A DNA stretch of 64,000 bases from an uncultured Lachnospiraceae bacterium (GTDB lineage: Bacteria; Bacillota; Clostridia; Lachnospirales; Lachnospiraceae): the NCBI GenBank assembly GCA_910577955.1, contig CAJTNC010000005.1:62001-126000 (forward strand), read 5' to 3'. The notes below the pieces were generated by a model. That model worked only from the letters and a program-made list of their open reading frames with translations. It had not been told where the DNA came from and made no database searches. Shown one piece after another: positions 8,796 through 17,145 of the stretch (its first letter is position 1; the number at the start of each line of letters is the position of its first letter). A program made the translations under genes and the position numbers.

Positions 8796-10268
8796 TTACT
8801 GTCCGAGCCGGATATATCCGTCCAGAGTCTCCCTGATGTCTCCCGCCGTCATGGATTCCGACTGCCACAGATCGTTGTTGCCTCCTTGAGGATAAAGCAG
8901 GATATCTTCTTTCCTGTCTTGATCCACCACAAACAGCAGCGTATATTCCAGATCTTCACCGGCCTTCATCTCCCGGTAGAAAAAGTGATTTCGCGCCTCT
9001 CCGTTCACATTGACCGCTTTGTCAAAATAGACAGCGCTGTCATCCATCTGCAGCCAGTAGTTTTCCGCCGGTACAGCCTCGTAAAAATCCTCAGCCCAAG
9101 TAAGTGTCCCGTTCTCCGTCTCCGTCACATACTGAAGCACAAAATTCAACGGAATATCCGGATCGGTATCATCATAGCAGTGCACTTTCAGATCTACCAG
9201 CAGAAATTCCTGTCCGATCTTTTCTTCCTCCAGCAGATTGTTCTCTTTGTCAAAATGCCGTCTTGCATAAGGACGCAGTGTCTTATCTTCATTCAGCCAG
9301 CCGTCAAATCTGGTAAAATCAAAGAAGTTCTCCTCTGCAAATCCATCCATACTGTTTACAAAGGCATAATCTGTCACCGTAAATCCGTAAGACTGTTCAT
9401 ACCCTTCCACCTTCAGTTCCTGCGAGACCGCATAGATTTTGTCCTCCGGTATACCCAGTTCCATCAGAGCATCCCATCTTTTCTGTCCCTCCAGCAAAAC
9501 CCTCTCCGTATCCGCTTCCTCTTTCTGCCTTTCGGCCTTCTCGTCCTCTGTTTCATACCGTCCGTCGCCGATCCGCTCCACGCTCAAAGAGTCCGCAAAC
9601 TTAAGAAGTTCCTTCCTGTCCACCTGATAACCCGCCACGATCTCCAGTACATATCCTTCCTGCTCATTAAATAAGAAGATATCCGTATTGGACAGATTTC
9701 TTTCCGCGTCCAGAAAAGTGATTACATCAGCTTCCATTCCGCTCAGTTTTGTGTGCTCCGCCTTATCTATATCGTTCACCGTGATCTCGCCGTTTATTCT
9801 CTCGATCTCCGCCGTAGTGTAGATAGGCATGATCGTGATCCATCCGTCGCCGTCCTGTGCATAATATTTTCCGTCACCGTCCTCGTCGTCCTCAAACCCT
9901 TTCGGGACATAGCCCGCCTTCACCCGATATTCCCCCGGCACCAATTCGTAATTCAATACAAATTCATAAGTAAGCGCATCTCCTTCCCTGCGCACGTTCT
10001 TCTGATAATAGTGAACCGCCGCATATACTACCGAAGGAATGAGTATGACAAGGGCAAGAACCGCTGCCGCGCTGCCCCAGCTTTTGTAAAATCCTCCCGC
10101 TCTCTTTTTCTTCCGCCGGACAGCGCCGATTTTTTTGTATGCCGGTTCCGCATAAGAATCTTCATGTCTGTTCATCTGTTTTATCTCCCCTATCCGAATC
10201 TGTTCATAGGCCTCCTGCAGTCTTTCCTCCACGATCTGTGGAAGCATTTCTTCCATGCCGTTTTTCAT
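8796..10268 (-). CDS. Membrane anti-sigma factor with large extracellular domain
   Basis: Probably holds the adjacent ECF sigma factor inactive at the membrane until an envelope signal arrives. 490 residues: a ~60-residue cytoplasmic N-terminus ending in a basic cluster, one TM helix (about 65-86), then ~400 extracellular residues. The first extracellular part resembles the DUF4367-type module seen on Firmicute anti-sigma proteins (GYVPKGFEDDEDGDGKYY and the following beta-rich stretch). The C-terminal half I do not recognise. No zinc-binding HxxxCxxC motif is visible. Its start overlaps the sigma gene by 4 bases, which supports translational coupling. Function is inferred from pairing and topology. 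Confidence 0.7.
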   Translation of the reverse strand: MKNGMEEMLPQIVEERLQEAYEQIRIGEIKQMNRHEDSYAEPAYKKIGAVRRKKKRAGGFYKSWGSAAAVLALVILIPSVVYAAVHYYQKNVRREGDALTYEFVLNYELVPGEYRVKAGYVPKGFEDDEDGDGKYYAQDGDGWITIMPIYTTAEIERINGEITVNDIDKAEHTKLSGMEADVITFLDAERNLSNTDIFLFNEQEGYVLEIVAGYQVDRKELLKFADSLSVERIGDGRYETEDEKAERQKEEADTERVLLEGQKRWDALMELGIPEDKIYAVSQELKVEGYEQSYGFTVTDYAFVNSMDGFAEENFFDFTRFDGWLNEDKTLRPYARRHFDKENNLLEEEKIGQEFLLVDLKVHCYDDTDPDIPLNFVLQYVTETENGTLTWAEDFYEAVPAENYWLQMDDSAVYFDKAVNVNGEARNHFFYREMKAGEDLEYTLLFVVDQDRKEDILLYPQGGNNDLWQSESMTAGDIRETLDGYIRLGQ

Positions 10269-10783
10269 TGATGCCCTCCTTTCACCTGACTGCCCTTCAT
10301 TCCATCCCGCAGCGCCTCCCTGCCGCGCTTGAGCCGGCTCAGCACAGTGCTCTCCTTCATTCCCATATCGGCCGCGATCTCTTTCACCTTCATCCCATAG
10401 ACATAATATAAGGTAAAGATGCTTCTGTCCTGTTCTCCTAAGGGTTCGATCAGTTCCCGAAATTCCTCTGCATCCCCTCCGGCTCTCTCATCCTCCGTCT
10501 CCGACATGTCCTCCACCGGTATATCCCGCCTCTGTCTTTGCAGGATATCCTTGCAGTTATTGATCAGAATACGGATCATCCATGTCCTGAAATAAGCATT
10601 ATCTTTCAATGTTACAATCTTTTCATAACAGTTCAAAACCGTCTCCGCCATCGCGTCCGCCACATCCTCTTCGCTGCGCAAAAAACCTCTGGCAACCCTG
10701 TACATACCCTGTTTACTTTCTTCCATCAGCGTTATAAAGGCTTCGGCATCACCGCTTTTCGCCTTTTTTACAAGAAACTCCAC
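10265..10783 (-). CDS. ECF-type RNA polymerase sigma factor
   Basis: 172 residues with sigma region 2 (about 10-75, including DVADAMAETVLNCYEKI) and region 4 helix-turn-helix (about 110-160, YGMKVKEIAADMGMKESTV). It lacks regions 1 and 3, as ECF factors do. The start is a GTG at 10783 preceded by GGAAAGGAGAG. An ECF-like promoter sits upstream, so autoregulation is likely. It belongs with SigV/SigM-like envelope-stress factors, but the exact group cannot be fixed by eye. Cotranscribed with the anti-sigma gene. Confidence 0.88.
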   Translation of the reverse strand: MEFLVKKAKSGDAEAFITLMEESKQGMYRVARGFLRSEEDVADAMAETVLNCYEKIVTLKDNAYFRTWMIRILINNCKDILQRQRRDIPVEDMSETEDERAGGDAEEFRELIEPLGEQDRSIFTLYYVYGMKVKEIAADMGMKESTVLSRLKRGREALRDGMKGSQVKGGHQ

Positions 10784-10841
10784 CTGTTTACTCTCCTTTC
10801 CCCAGTCTGTGATATCAGGAATTCCCTTACCCTTTGTCTAT

Positions 10842-10870
10842 TAGACGGATAAGTCCGGGAAAATATTGCA
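10842..10870 (-). promoter_or_regulatory. Candidate ECF-sigma autoregulatory promoter
   Basis: Minus strand TGCAAT (10865-10870), 17 bases, then CGTCTA (10842-10847). CGTC-type -10 elements are the hallmark of ECF promoters; the -35 is a looser match. It lies about 60 bases ahead of the GTG start of the sigma gene. Confidence 0.5.
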
Positions 10871-10879
10871 GAAAAGCTC

Positions 10880-10907
10880 AAAAAAACTGATACCTTGTCG
10901 GTATCAG
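10880..10907 (-). terminator. Intrinsic terminator of the beta-mannosidase gene
   Basis: Minus strand CTGATACC-GACAA-GGTATCAG followed by a T run; 8-bp stem at 10887-10894/10900-10907. The GH2 stop codon (10904-10906) lies inside the stem. Confidence 0.85.
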
Positions 10908-13342
10908 CCTTTGTCTATATCATATACGCTTCTCAGCCTGATTTCTCCGGGCTCCCCCGAGAGTATCCTTACCCGTTTTTCTCGTCCGTTCAGATCAAAA
11001 TAATTGTCCGAAAGAATCAGGTCCTCCTCCGCATTTTGAATTTCCACACTCTTCGCGTAAGCTTCGGCCGATACAACGATCTCATTTCCTTCTATTATAT
11101 AGGAAAGCTTCGGATCCTCATAGCGGAAATATTTGGGGTAGGAGAAAATGACGGTTCCTTCGGATATCGTTTCCCCCTCCTGCCGCAGCTCATAACTCAC
11201 ATATTCCGAAAAAATATCCACCTCCGGCAGCAGCACCTTATCAAACCACACACCGGAAAGGGCCGGGACTGTCACCTCTTTTATCCCTCCGTCCCGGATC
11301 ATTTCTCCCGCTGCATTCCTGAGGGCCCAGAACACCTCCACACGCTGCTCTTTTCTGGTCTCGTTGGCCACATGCAGCCGGATGGACTTCTCAAACTCAA
11401 AATGCTGGCGGTTCATGTCAGCCTCTTTCGTCATCATCCCCTGCTCCTCACAGGAGATCATAAGCGGCGCAAAAAACCGCTTTTCCGCATAGTGGAGCGC
11501 TTTCCACCGGCCGCAATAATCTATGGAAGACCAGGAGATCACCGGCCAGCAGTCGTTTAACTGCCACACGATGGCTCCCATACAGCGGCCTCTGTTTCTT
11601 CTGAAATGTTCCACGCCATACCGTATCGCATCCGCCTGCAAAAGCTGGGATGCATAGATCAGCCTTTCAAAGTCTGCCGGATAAAGGTACATCTGCTGCA
11701 GATAATTCATGATCTTCCCGTTTGCGCCGTACTGCCTTTGATGCTTCTCCATCACATAGGAGAAGATATTGAAATCCTTCGGATCATCCGTAAAAGTCTC
11801 GATGGTCTTTTTGGCCGGCAGCGCCTGAAAGCCGAACTCCGACGCATACCGGAAAAAATACTTCCGGTATTCGGAAAAAGGTCTGTTTCCGTGCCATACT
11901 TTCCAGTAGTGCACATCCCCTCTGTCCGGACTGTTGGGTTCATCGAAGGCTCCGCCGGAGGAGGGACTTGCCGGCCAGTAAAAAGTCTGCGGATCATACT
12001 CCGCTAAAACCTCCGGGATCAACTGCTCGTACATGATCACATAATCCCTCACTTCCGTCTTTTTGGTCACCCAGTGATGTCCTTCCTCCACAAACATCTC
12101 CATCTCATTGTTGCCGCACCAAAGCCCCAGAGACGCATGATGGCGGAGGCGCTTCACATTATCGATAAATTCCTGTCTGATATTCTCTTTAAACTCCGGC
12201 GTCAGCTCATACACGGCACAGGCAAACATAAAATCCTGCCACACGATAAGACCCAGTTCGTCGCAGATATCGTAAAACCAGTCCTCCGGATAATAACCGC
12301 CGCCCCACACCCGGACAGCGTTATAGTTTGCCGCCACACACTGCTCCAAAAGCTTTCGCGTGGTTTTTCTGGTCACTCTCCCGAGCAGGTGATCCTCCGG
12401 AATATAATCCGCTCCCATGGCAAACACGGCCACGCCGTTCACCTCATGGGCAAAGCATTCTCCCCACTCGTCCTTTTCTCTCCTCACCGTCAAAGTCCGA
12501 AGACCGATCCGCCTCTCCCAGACATCCGCCGGCTCTCTATCTGCAAATAATTCCACTCTGACGGTATAGAGGGGCTGTTCCCCGTAACCGTTTGGCCACC
12601 AAAGCAAGGGCTGTTCCACACCGATCTCTTCCGGAGACCCCTGATAGATATCCCTTGTCCCGTCCGGTTTCCGGATTTCCACGGTATAGGACGTATCCGA
12701 TTGCGATTCTGTATCCACCTGAAAGCGCAGAACGACACGCTCCGCCGAATGCTCCTGCCTGATGTATACACCGTCAATTCTTGCTCCCTTTATCCCGATT
12801 AAAGACACACTGCGGAAAATCCCCAGATCCGGCAGATGGGCTCCCCAGTCCCACCCGAACATGCAGTGGGCTTTTCGGATATGGACAAAACCGTCCATGG
12901 CGTCCTCCGAGCCGAAAGTTTTACATTTTGCAAACTCTTCCTCGATAAATTTTAACGGAGAATTAAGGACTACCCGCAGCACATTCCCTTTTTCCCTCAC
13001 TCTTTTAGTCACATCGTACTCCCAGATACGGTGCATATTAAACGCGCTGCCGATATGCTCTGTGTTCAAATAAATATCGGCAATAGTGTCCAGTCCGTCG
13101 AAACGAAGCAGTATCTTATCCTGCGACGCAAACTCCTCGTCCAGATCAAAGGATACCTCATACTCGTAATCTTTTTCCGATAAGGAAAGGGCGCGGATCT
13201 CGTTATCCTTCCAGAAAGGATCCTCCATAGCCTTATTTCTAAGCAGATCCGTATAGACCGTCCCCGGCACCGCCGCCGGCTGATATTCTCCTTCCCCGAT
13301 GCACCGCATTCTCCAGTTTTCATGCAATATCTGTTGTATCAT
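10904..13342 (-). CDS. GH2 beta-mannosidase, cytoplasmic
   Basis: Expected to release terminal beta-mannose, for instance the Man-beta-1,4-GlcNAc core of N-glycans or beta-manno-oligosaccharides. 812 residues without signal peptide: jelly-roll sugar-binding domain (about 1-185), Ig-like domain, TIM barrel (about 300-620) with acid/base Glu in WCGNNEME (near E413) and nucleophile Glu in ASEFGF (near E502), then C-terminal beta domains. The motif GWDWG near residues 163-167 is typical of beta-mannosidases. Last gene after the importer; with the GH125 and GH38 enzymes it completes a mannoside-degrading set. Confidence 0.88.
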   Translation of the reverse strand: MIQQILHENWRMRCIGEGEYQPAAVPGTVYTDLLRNKAMEDPFWKDNEIRALSLSEKDYEYEVSFDLDEEFASQDKILLRFDGLDTIADIYLNTEHIGSAFNMHRIWEYDVTKRVREKGNVLRVVLNSPLKFIEEEFAKCKTFGSEDAMDGFVHIRKAHCMFGWDWGAHLPDLGIFRSVSLIGIKGARIDGVYIRQEHSAERVVLRFQVDTESQSDTSYTVEIRKPDGTRDIYQGSPEEIGVEQPLLWWPNGYGEQPLYTVRVELFADREPADVWERRIGLRTLTVRREKDEWGECFAHEVNGVAVFAMGADYIPEDHLLGRVTRKTTRKLLEQCVAANYNAVRVWGGGYYPEDWFYDICDELGLIVWQDFMFACAVYELTPEFKENIRQEFIDNVKRLRHHASLGLWCGNNEMEMFVEEGHHWVTKKTEVRDYVIMYEQLIPEVLAEYDPQTFYWPASPSSGGAFDEPNSPDRGDVHYWKVWHGNRPFSEYRKYFFRYASEFGFQALPAKKTIETFTDDPKDFNIFSYVMEKHQRQYGANGKIMNYLQQMYLYPADFERLIYASQLLQADAIRYGVEHFRRNRGRCMGAIVWQLNDCWPVISWSSIDYCGRWKALHYAEKRFFAPLMISCEEQGMMTKEADMNRQHFEFEKSIRLHVANETRKEQRVEVFWALRNAAGEMIRDGGIKEVTVPALSGVWFDKVLLPEVDIFSEYVSYELRQEGETISEGTVIFSYPKYFRYEDPKLSYIIEGNEIVVSAEAYAKSVEIQNAEEDLILSDNYFDLNGREKRVRILSGEPGEIRLRSVYDIDKG

Positions 13343-13419
13343 CCACTCTCCTCCTGACCAAAACCGTCCCTCCGCCGCCTGCCGCGCCGCTTTCCGAAAC
13401 GCTTCCTATTTTCTTGAAG

Positions 13420-13461
13420 AAAGGCAGTTCTCTTCACAAATTTGCTTGAAGAACTGCCTTT
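13420..13461 (-). terminator. Stem-loop between the solute-binding protein and GH2 genes
   Basis: AAAGGCAGTTC (13420-13430) pairs with GAACTGCCTTT (13451-13461). The T run after it is poor, so it is likely a partial terminator or a 3'-end stabiliser that keeps binding-protein mRNA more abundant than the distal hydrolase message. Confidence 0.55.
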
Positions 13462-13475
13462 ATCCTATCATTCAA

Positions 13476-14969
13476 TTATTTTGTCGCTTTCCACTCATCG
13501 ATCTGTCTCTGCATCTCTTCAATAACCTTATCGATTCCCGTAGCGTCCAGCTTCTCCTGAAGCTTGGGCAGATACTCATCCGGATCCACGCTTCCCGTGT
13601 ACAGAGATTTTCCGAACTCATCCAGCACGTTGCCGAATCCTGCCACTTCCGTGCTGACCGGTTCAAGGTCAAAGTCAAATCCGAAGGAAGGAGCCGCAAC
13701 AGAGGAACTGTTGAACTCTTTGAAGGTCGCCCATTTGTCAACCGGCTCGTTCTCCAGCACATAGGTGTTGAACAGACCGCCCTGTACCCAGTAGGAGACG
13801 GAGTAATTCTTTCTTGTCTCTTCATTCAGCTTGATCTTATTTTCATACACATAGGGTTTTCCTGCCGCTGCAGCCGCTTCCTCCGCGGGAACTTCCACCT
13901 TATCCCAGTGTACTCCCTCGATCCCGTAGTTTAACAGATTTCTGAGGTACTCATCCGTATTGATCAGGTTCAGCAGTTCCACCGCTTTCTCAGGATGCTT
14001 TGTCTGTGCGTTGATCGCTGTCAGAGCGCCGCGCGCGGACAGATTTGTCACGTAGGTATCCATGATCGGCGTCGCCACCACTTCGTAGCCCAGATCCTTG
14101 CCCCATACCAGTTCCGCATAAGGCTGACCGTCGCCCTTTGTCACGAAACGCTTGATGGACTTGTCGTCGGAAGCCGTAGCGGCATCTTTGTTGATATAGC
14201 CTGCCAGATAGTATTTCCGCATAGTTGCAAGAGTAGATTTCATCTTCTCCGTCTCAAATACATTTTTGACGGTCAGCGTGTCGTCACCGTATTCGATACC
14301 TACCGGATTCTGGATCAGATCCATGTAGATCGGAGCGGAATAGCTGCTGGTAAGATACATGGGCACCACATCTTTTTCATTTTCTTTGATCAGTTCAAGC
14401 CACGGCTCCAAATCTTCCAGACTGTGGATCTCGTCTACCGGAACATTATATTTATCCACATATTCCTTGGTGAAAACCCACATCGGCATACTTCCTATCT
14501 CTTTTTCGCTGGGAACGCCGTATGTTTTTCCCTGTACCTTTGCCGCTTCCCAGAAACGGGCGTCGATGTTCTGATACATTCCCGTATCTTTGATATAATC
14601 GTCTATCGCGAGAAAGGCGCCCTTATTCACATTCTGAAGATAATTGTTTGCCCATGAACATGTGAAGCACAGATCCCAGTCGTCGCCGGTATTGATCACG
14701 ACCTGCATCTTCTGATCATAGTCGCCCCAGCCCGCCGTATTGATTTTCAACTTCACACCGATCTTCTCGGTAATATATTCGTTGACTTTTGCGAGAACCT
14801 CCTCCTGATCCTTCTGGGCATCCCCGATCTGCCACCATGTGAGTTCCACAACCTCTTCTCCGCTTGAGTTTGTCTCCGCCGTTTTCCCGCCGCATCCGGT
14901 TAAAAGTCCTGCTGCCATAACCACCGCAAGCCCTGCCGCCGCAAATCTTTTCAACGCTTTCCATTTCAT
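13476..14969 (-). CDS. Sugar ABC transporter solute-binding lipoprotein (LplA/YtcQ type)
   Basis: Extracellular lipoprotein that captures an oligosaccharide for the two adjacent permeases. About 497 residues. The N-terminus MKWKALKRFAAAGLAVVMA is followed by the lipobox LLTGC and a Ser/Gly-rich linker, then WWQIGDAQKDQ and a family 1-like binding-protein body with a C-terminal domain typical of LplA/YtcQ proteins (~500 aa). I chose the ATG at 14969 over one 21 bases upstream because AGGAGG lies eight bases before it and would otherwise be inside the coding sequence. Given its neighbours the ligand is probably a mannoside; this is inferred. Confidence 0.87.
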   Translation of the reverse strand: MKWKALKRFAAAGLAVVMAAGLLTGCGGKTAETNSSGEEVVELTWWQIGDAQKDQEEVLAKVNEYITEKIGVKLKINTAGWGDYDQKMQVVINTGDDWDLCFTCSWANNYLQNVNKGAFLAIDDYIKDTGMYQNIDARFWEAAKVQGKTYGVPSEKEIGSMPMWVFTKEYVDKYNVPVDEIHSLEDLEPWLELIKENEKDVVPMYLTSSYSAPIYMDLIQNPVGIEYGDDTLTVKNVFETEKMKSTLATMRKYYLAGYINKDAATASDDKSIKRFVTKGDGQPYAELVWGKDLGYEVVATPIMDTYVTNLSARGALTAINAQTKHPEKAVELLNLINTDEYLRNLLNYGIEGVHWDKVEVPAEEAAAAAGKPYVYENKIKLNEETRKNYSVSYWVQGGLFNTYVLENEPVDKWATFKEFNSSSVAAPSFGFDFDLEPVSTEVAGFGNVLDEFGKSLYTGSVDPDEYLPKLQEKLDATGIDKVIEEMQRQIDEWKATK

Positions 14970-14991
14970 AATTCCGTCCTCCTGATTCATT

Positions 14992-15954
14992 TTATTCTTT
15001 TACTGCCCCCACCGTCAATCCGTTTACAAAATATCTCTGGAAGAACGGATAGGCAAAAATAATCGGTAATGTAGAGATAACTACGATCGCCATCTTGATC
15101 GTCTCCTTAGGCATATTTGCCGCAACTGCGATTCCGTCCACGCCCATCGTCGCTTTATTGTTTGCAAGCCAGTCGATGGAGCTCTCAATCTGGATTAACA
15201 GATACTGGAGCGGAATCAAATCTTTATTATCCATATACATCATGGCGTTAAACCAGTCGTTCCAGTAGCCCAACGTCAAAAACAGTCCTATGGTTGCCAG
15301 TCCCGGAAGCGCCATCGGGATAACGATCTGGAAGAAAAGCCTCCACTCGCTTGCCCCGTCGATTTTTGCCGATTCCACAACCGCGTCCGGAATACTTGTC
15401 TTAAAGAAAGTCCGAAGCACGATGATGTTAAAGGAATTCAGACAAAGCGGTAAGATCAGCGCCCAGAGAGAGTCCTTGAGCATAAGCACCTTTGTCACGA
15501 TCAGGTAGTTCGCTATCATACCGCCGCTGAACAACATCGGAATCGTGATGACAGTAGTAAAAAATTTGCGGTACGCATAGGTCTTTCTGGACAGCGCATA
15601 GGCGTAAGTGCCTGTCAGCAGCAGACCGATGACAGTTCCCACCACCGTGATCAAAATAGTCACTCCATAGCTTCTCAGAATATTTTCTCCAGCGCTTATG
15701 ATATATTCATAAGCATAAAAACTGAACTTTTCCGGGATAAACCGGTAGCCGTTCATGGCTAACGACGCCTCATCCGTAAACGAAATGATAACCACAAAAA
15801 TAAACGGAATAATGCAGATAAACGATAATAATCCCAGCAATATGTTGAACAGAATATTGGTCGGCGTTTTGATCTGATTGTACTTACATTCCTCCGCCTC
15901 TATCTTCCTTAATCTTTTCTCCATCTTCCGTCTGGACATTACTTTCTCGGTCAC
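14992..15954 (-). CDS. Sugar ABC transporter permease (LplC/YtcP type)
   Basis: Inner-membrane permease, 320 residues with six predicted TM segments and the EAA-type cytoplasmic loop VVESAKIDGASEWRLFFQI (about 203-221) that contacts the ATPase. The start is a GTG at 15954 after GGGGGGAG; an ATG at 15939 is possible. It lies 15 bases after the partner permease and 22 bases before the binding-protein gene. No ATPase gene is in the operon, as usual for this type, which shares a MsmK-like ATPase encoded elsewhere. Confidence 0.9.
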   Translation of the reverse strand: MTEKVMSRRKMEKRLRKIEAEECKYNQIKTPTNILFNILLGLLSFICIIPFIFVVIISFTDEASLAMNGYRFIPEKFSFYAYEYIISAGENILRSYGVTILITVVGTVIGLLLTGTYAYALSRKTYAYRKFFTTVITIPMLFSGGMIANYLIVTKVLMLKDSLWALILPLCLNSFNIIVLRTFFKTSIPDAVVESAKIDGASEWRLFFQIVIPMALPGLATIGLFLTLGYWNDWFNAMMYMDNKDLIPLQYLLIQIESSIDWLANNKATMGVDGIAVAANMPKETIKMAIVVISTLPIIFAYPFFQRYFVNGLTVGAVKE

Positions 15955-15969
15955 GTTTCTCCCCCCTTT

Positions 15970-16932
15970 CTAAAACAGCGCGTTCTCATTGTCAACTTTT
16001 GAAACGATCTTATTTGCAATGATGATCAATATAAAGCCAACCGTTGACTGGAACAGCGCCGCCGCAGAACTCATTCCGATCTCGCCGCTTGTCTTGAGCG
16101 CCCGGAAAATGTATGTATCAAGCACGTTGGTCACCGGATACAGAGGACCGGAGTTTTTCGGAAGCTGGTAAAACAGTCCGAAATCCGCTTTGAATATACC
16201 GCCCACGGACATGATCAGCAAAATGGTAATGACCGGCTTTAACAGCGGCAGTGTGATATATTTTATCTGCTGCCATTTGCTCGCCCCGTCCAAAACAGCC
16301 GCCTCGTAGTACGTCTTATCGATACCGCAGATCGACGCCAGATATACCACCGTGTTGTATCCCATTCCTTTCCACTGGCTCATGAAGATGATGATAAAGG
16401 GCCAGAATTTTGTCTCCGTGTACCATGAGATCGGCTGTCCGCCAAACCGCTCGATCACTGCGTTGAAATAGCCTTTCTCCGGATTCAGAAACGCAAACAC
16501 ACAATAACTGACAACTACCCATGACAGGAAGTACGGCAAAAACATGGAACTCTGGTACACCTTCATCATTCCTTTGTTTTTGATCTCATTCAACAACAAC
16601 GCAAGCACTACCGGCACCGCCACGCCGAGTATGATAAATGTAAAATTGTACAACACCGTGTTTCTCACAATGATCCATGCATCGCCGCTGCTGAATAAAA
16701 ACTTAAAGTTGTCAAACCAGACCGTCTCGCTCGTAAACAGATTGTAAAAGAAACCGTTTCCGGACAGACGGAATTTCTTAAATGCCACCAGAATACCGAA
16801 TAACGGCAGGTAGGCAAAAAAGAAAAACCAGATTGCTCCCGGCATACTTAAAATAAGCAGCTCTCTATTCGCTTTCAGCCGGCTTAAGAAATTCCCGTTC
16901 TGTTTCCCGGTCATTTTTGTTTTCGCTTTCAC
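15970..16932 (-). CDS. Sugar ABC transporter permease (LplB/YteP type)
   Basis: Partner permease, 320 residues, six predicted TM segments and EAA loop YYEAAVLDGASKWQQIKYI (about 216-234). The start is a GTG at 16932 with AGGAGGG eight bases upstream. First gene of the importer transcript permease-permease-binding protein-GH2, which begins after a strong terminator and a likely YesN-controlled promoter. Confidence 0.9.
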   Translation of the reverse strand: MKAKTKMTGKQNGNFLSRLKANRELLILSMPGAIWFFFFAYLPLFGILVAFKKFRLSGNGFFYNLFTSETVWFDNFKFLFSSGDAWIIVRNTVLYNFTFIILGVAVPVVLALLLNEIKNKGMMKVYQSSMFLPYFLSWVVVSYCVFAFLNPEKGYFNAVIERFGGQPISWYTETKFWPFIIIFMSQWKGMGYNTVVYLASICGIDKTYYEAAVLDGASKWQQIKYITLPLLKPVITILLIMSVGGIFKADFGLFYQLPKNSGPLYPVTNVLDTYIFRALKTSGEIGMSSAAALFQSTVGFILIIIANKIVSKVDNENALF

Positions 16933-17009
16933 TTTTATCCCTCCTTCTTATTTGTACTGCACGCCCCTTAGGCGGTTCGTCAACATGCGGTACTTTTTGC
17001 TCTTTATCA

Positions 17010-17079
17010 ACTATATCATTGTGCAATGTTTTGGGAAAGTTGAAAACCTTTAGGTTCATTGCACAAATTCTAGGTTCAT
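17010..17079 (-). promoter_or_regulatory. Importer promoter with direct repeats, candidate YesN operator
   Basis: On the minus strand an extended -10, TG-A-TATAGT (TATAGT at 17010-17015), has no good -35. Upstream are two exact copies of ATGAACCTA (17051-17059 and 17071-17079), 20 bases apart, i.e. about two helical turns on one face. A half-site pair ATTGCACA/TGTGCAAT also spans 17027-17065. AraC-type response regulators commonly bind such repeats to activate promoters lacking a -35. The adjacent YesN-like gene is the obvious regulator. Confidence 0.5.
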
Positions 17080-17096
17080 TTTTCGATTTTTTTACA

Positions 17097-17140
17097 ACAA
17101 AAAATCGTGAAATAATTTATCCACTATTTCACGATTTTGT
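17097..17140. terminator. Strong bidirectional terminator after the YesN-like gene
   Basis: A 14-bp perfect stem (AAAATCGTGAAATA at 17101-17114, complement at 17125-17138) with a 10-base loop and A/T tracts on both sides. It separates the regulator transcript from the importer transcript. Confidence 0.8.
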
Positions 17141-17145
17141 CCACT

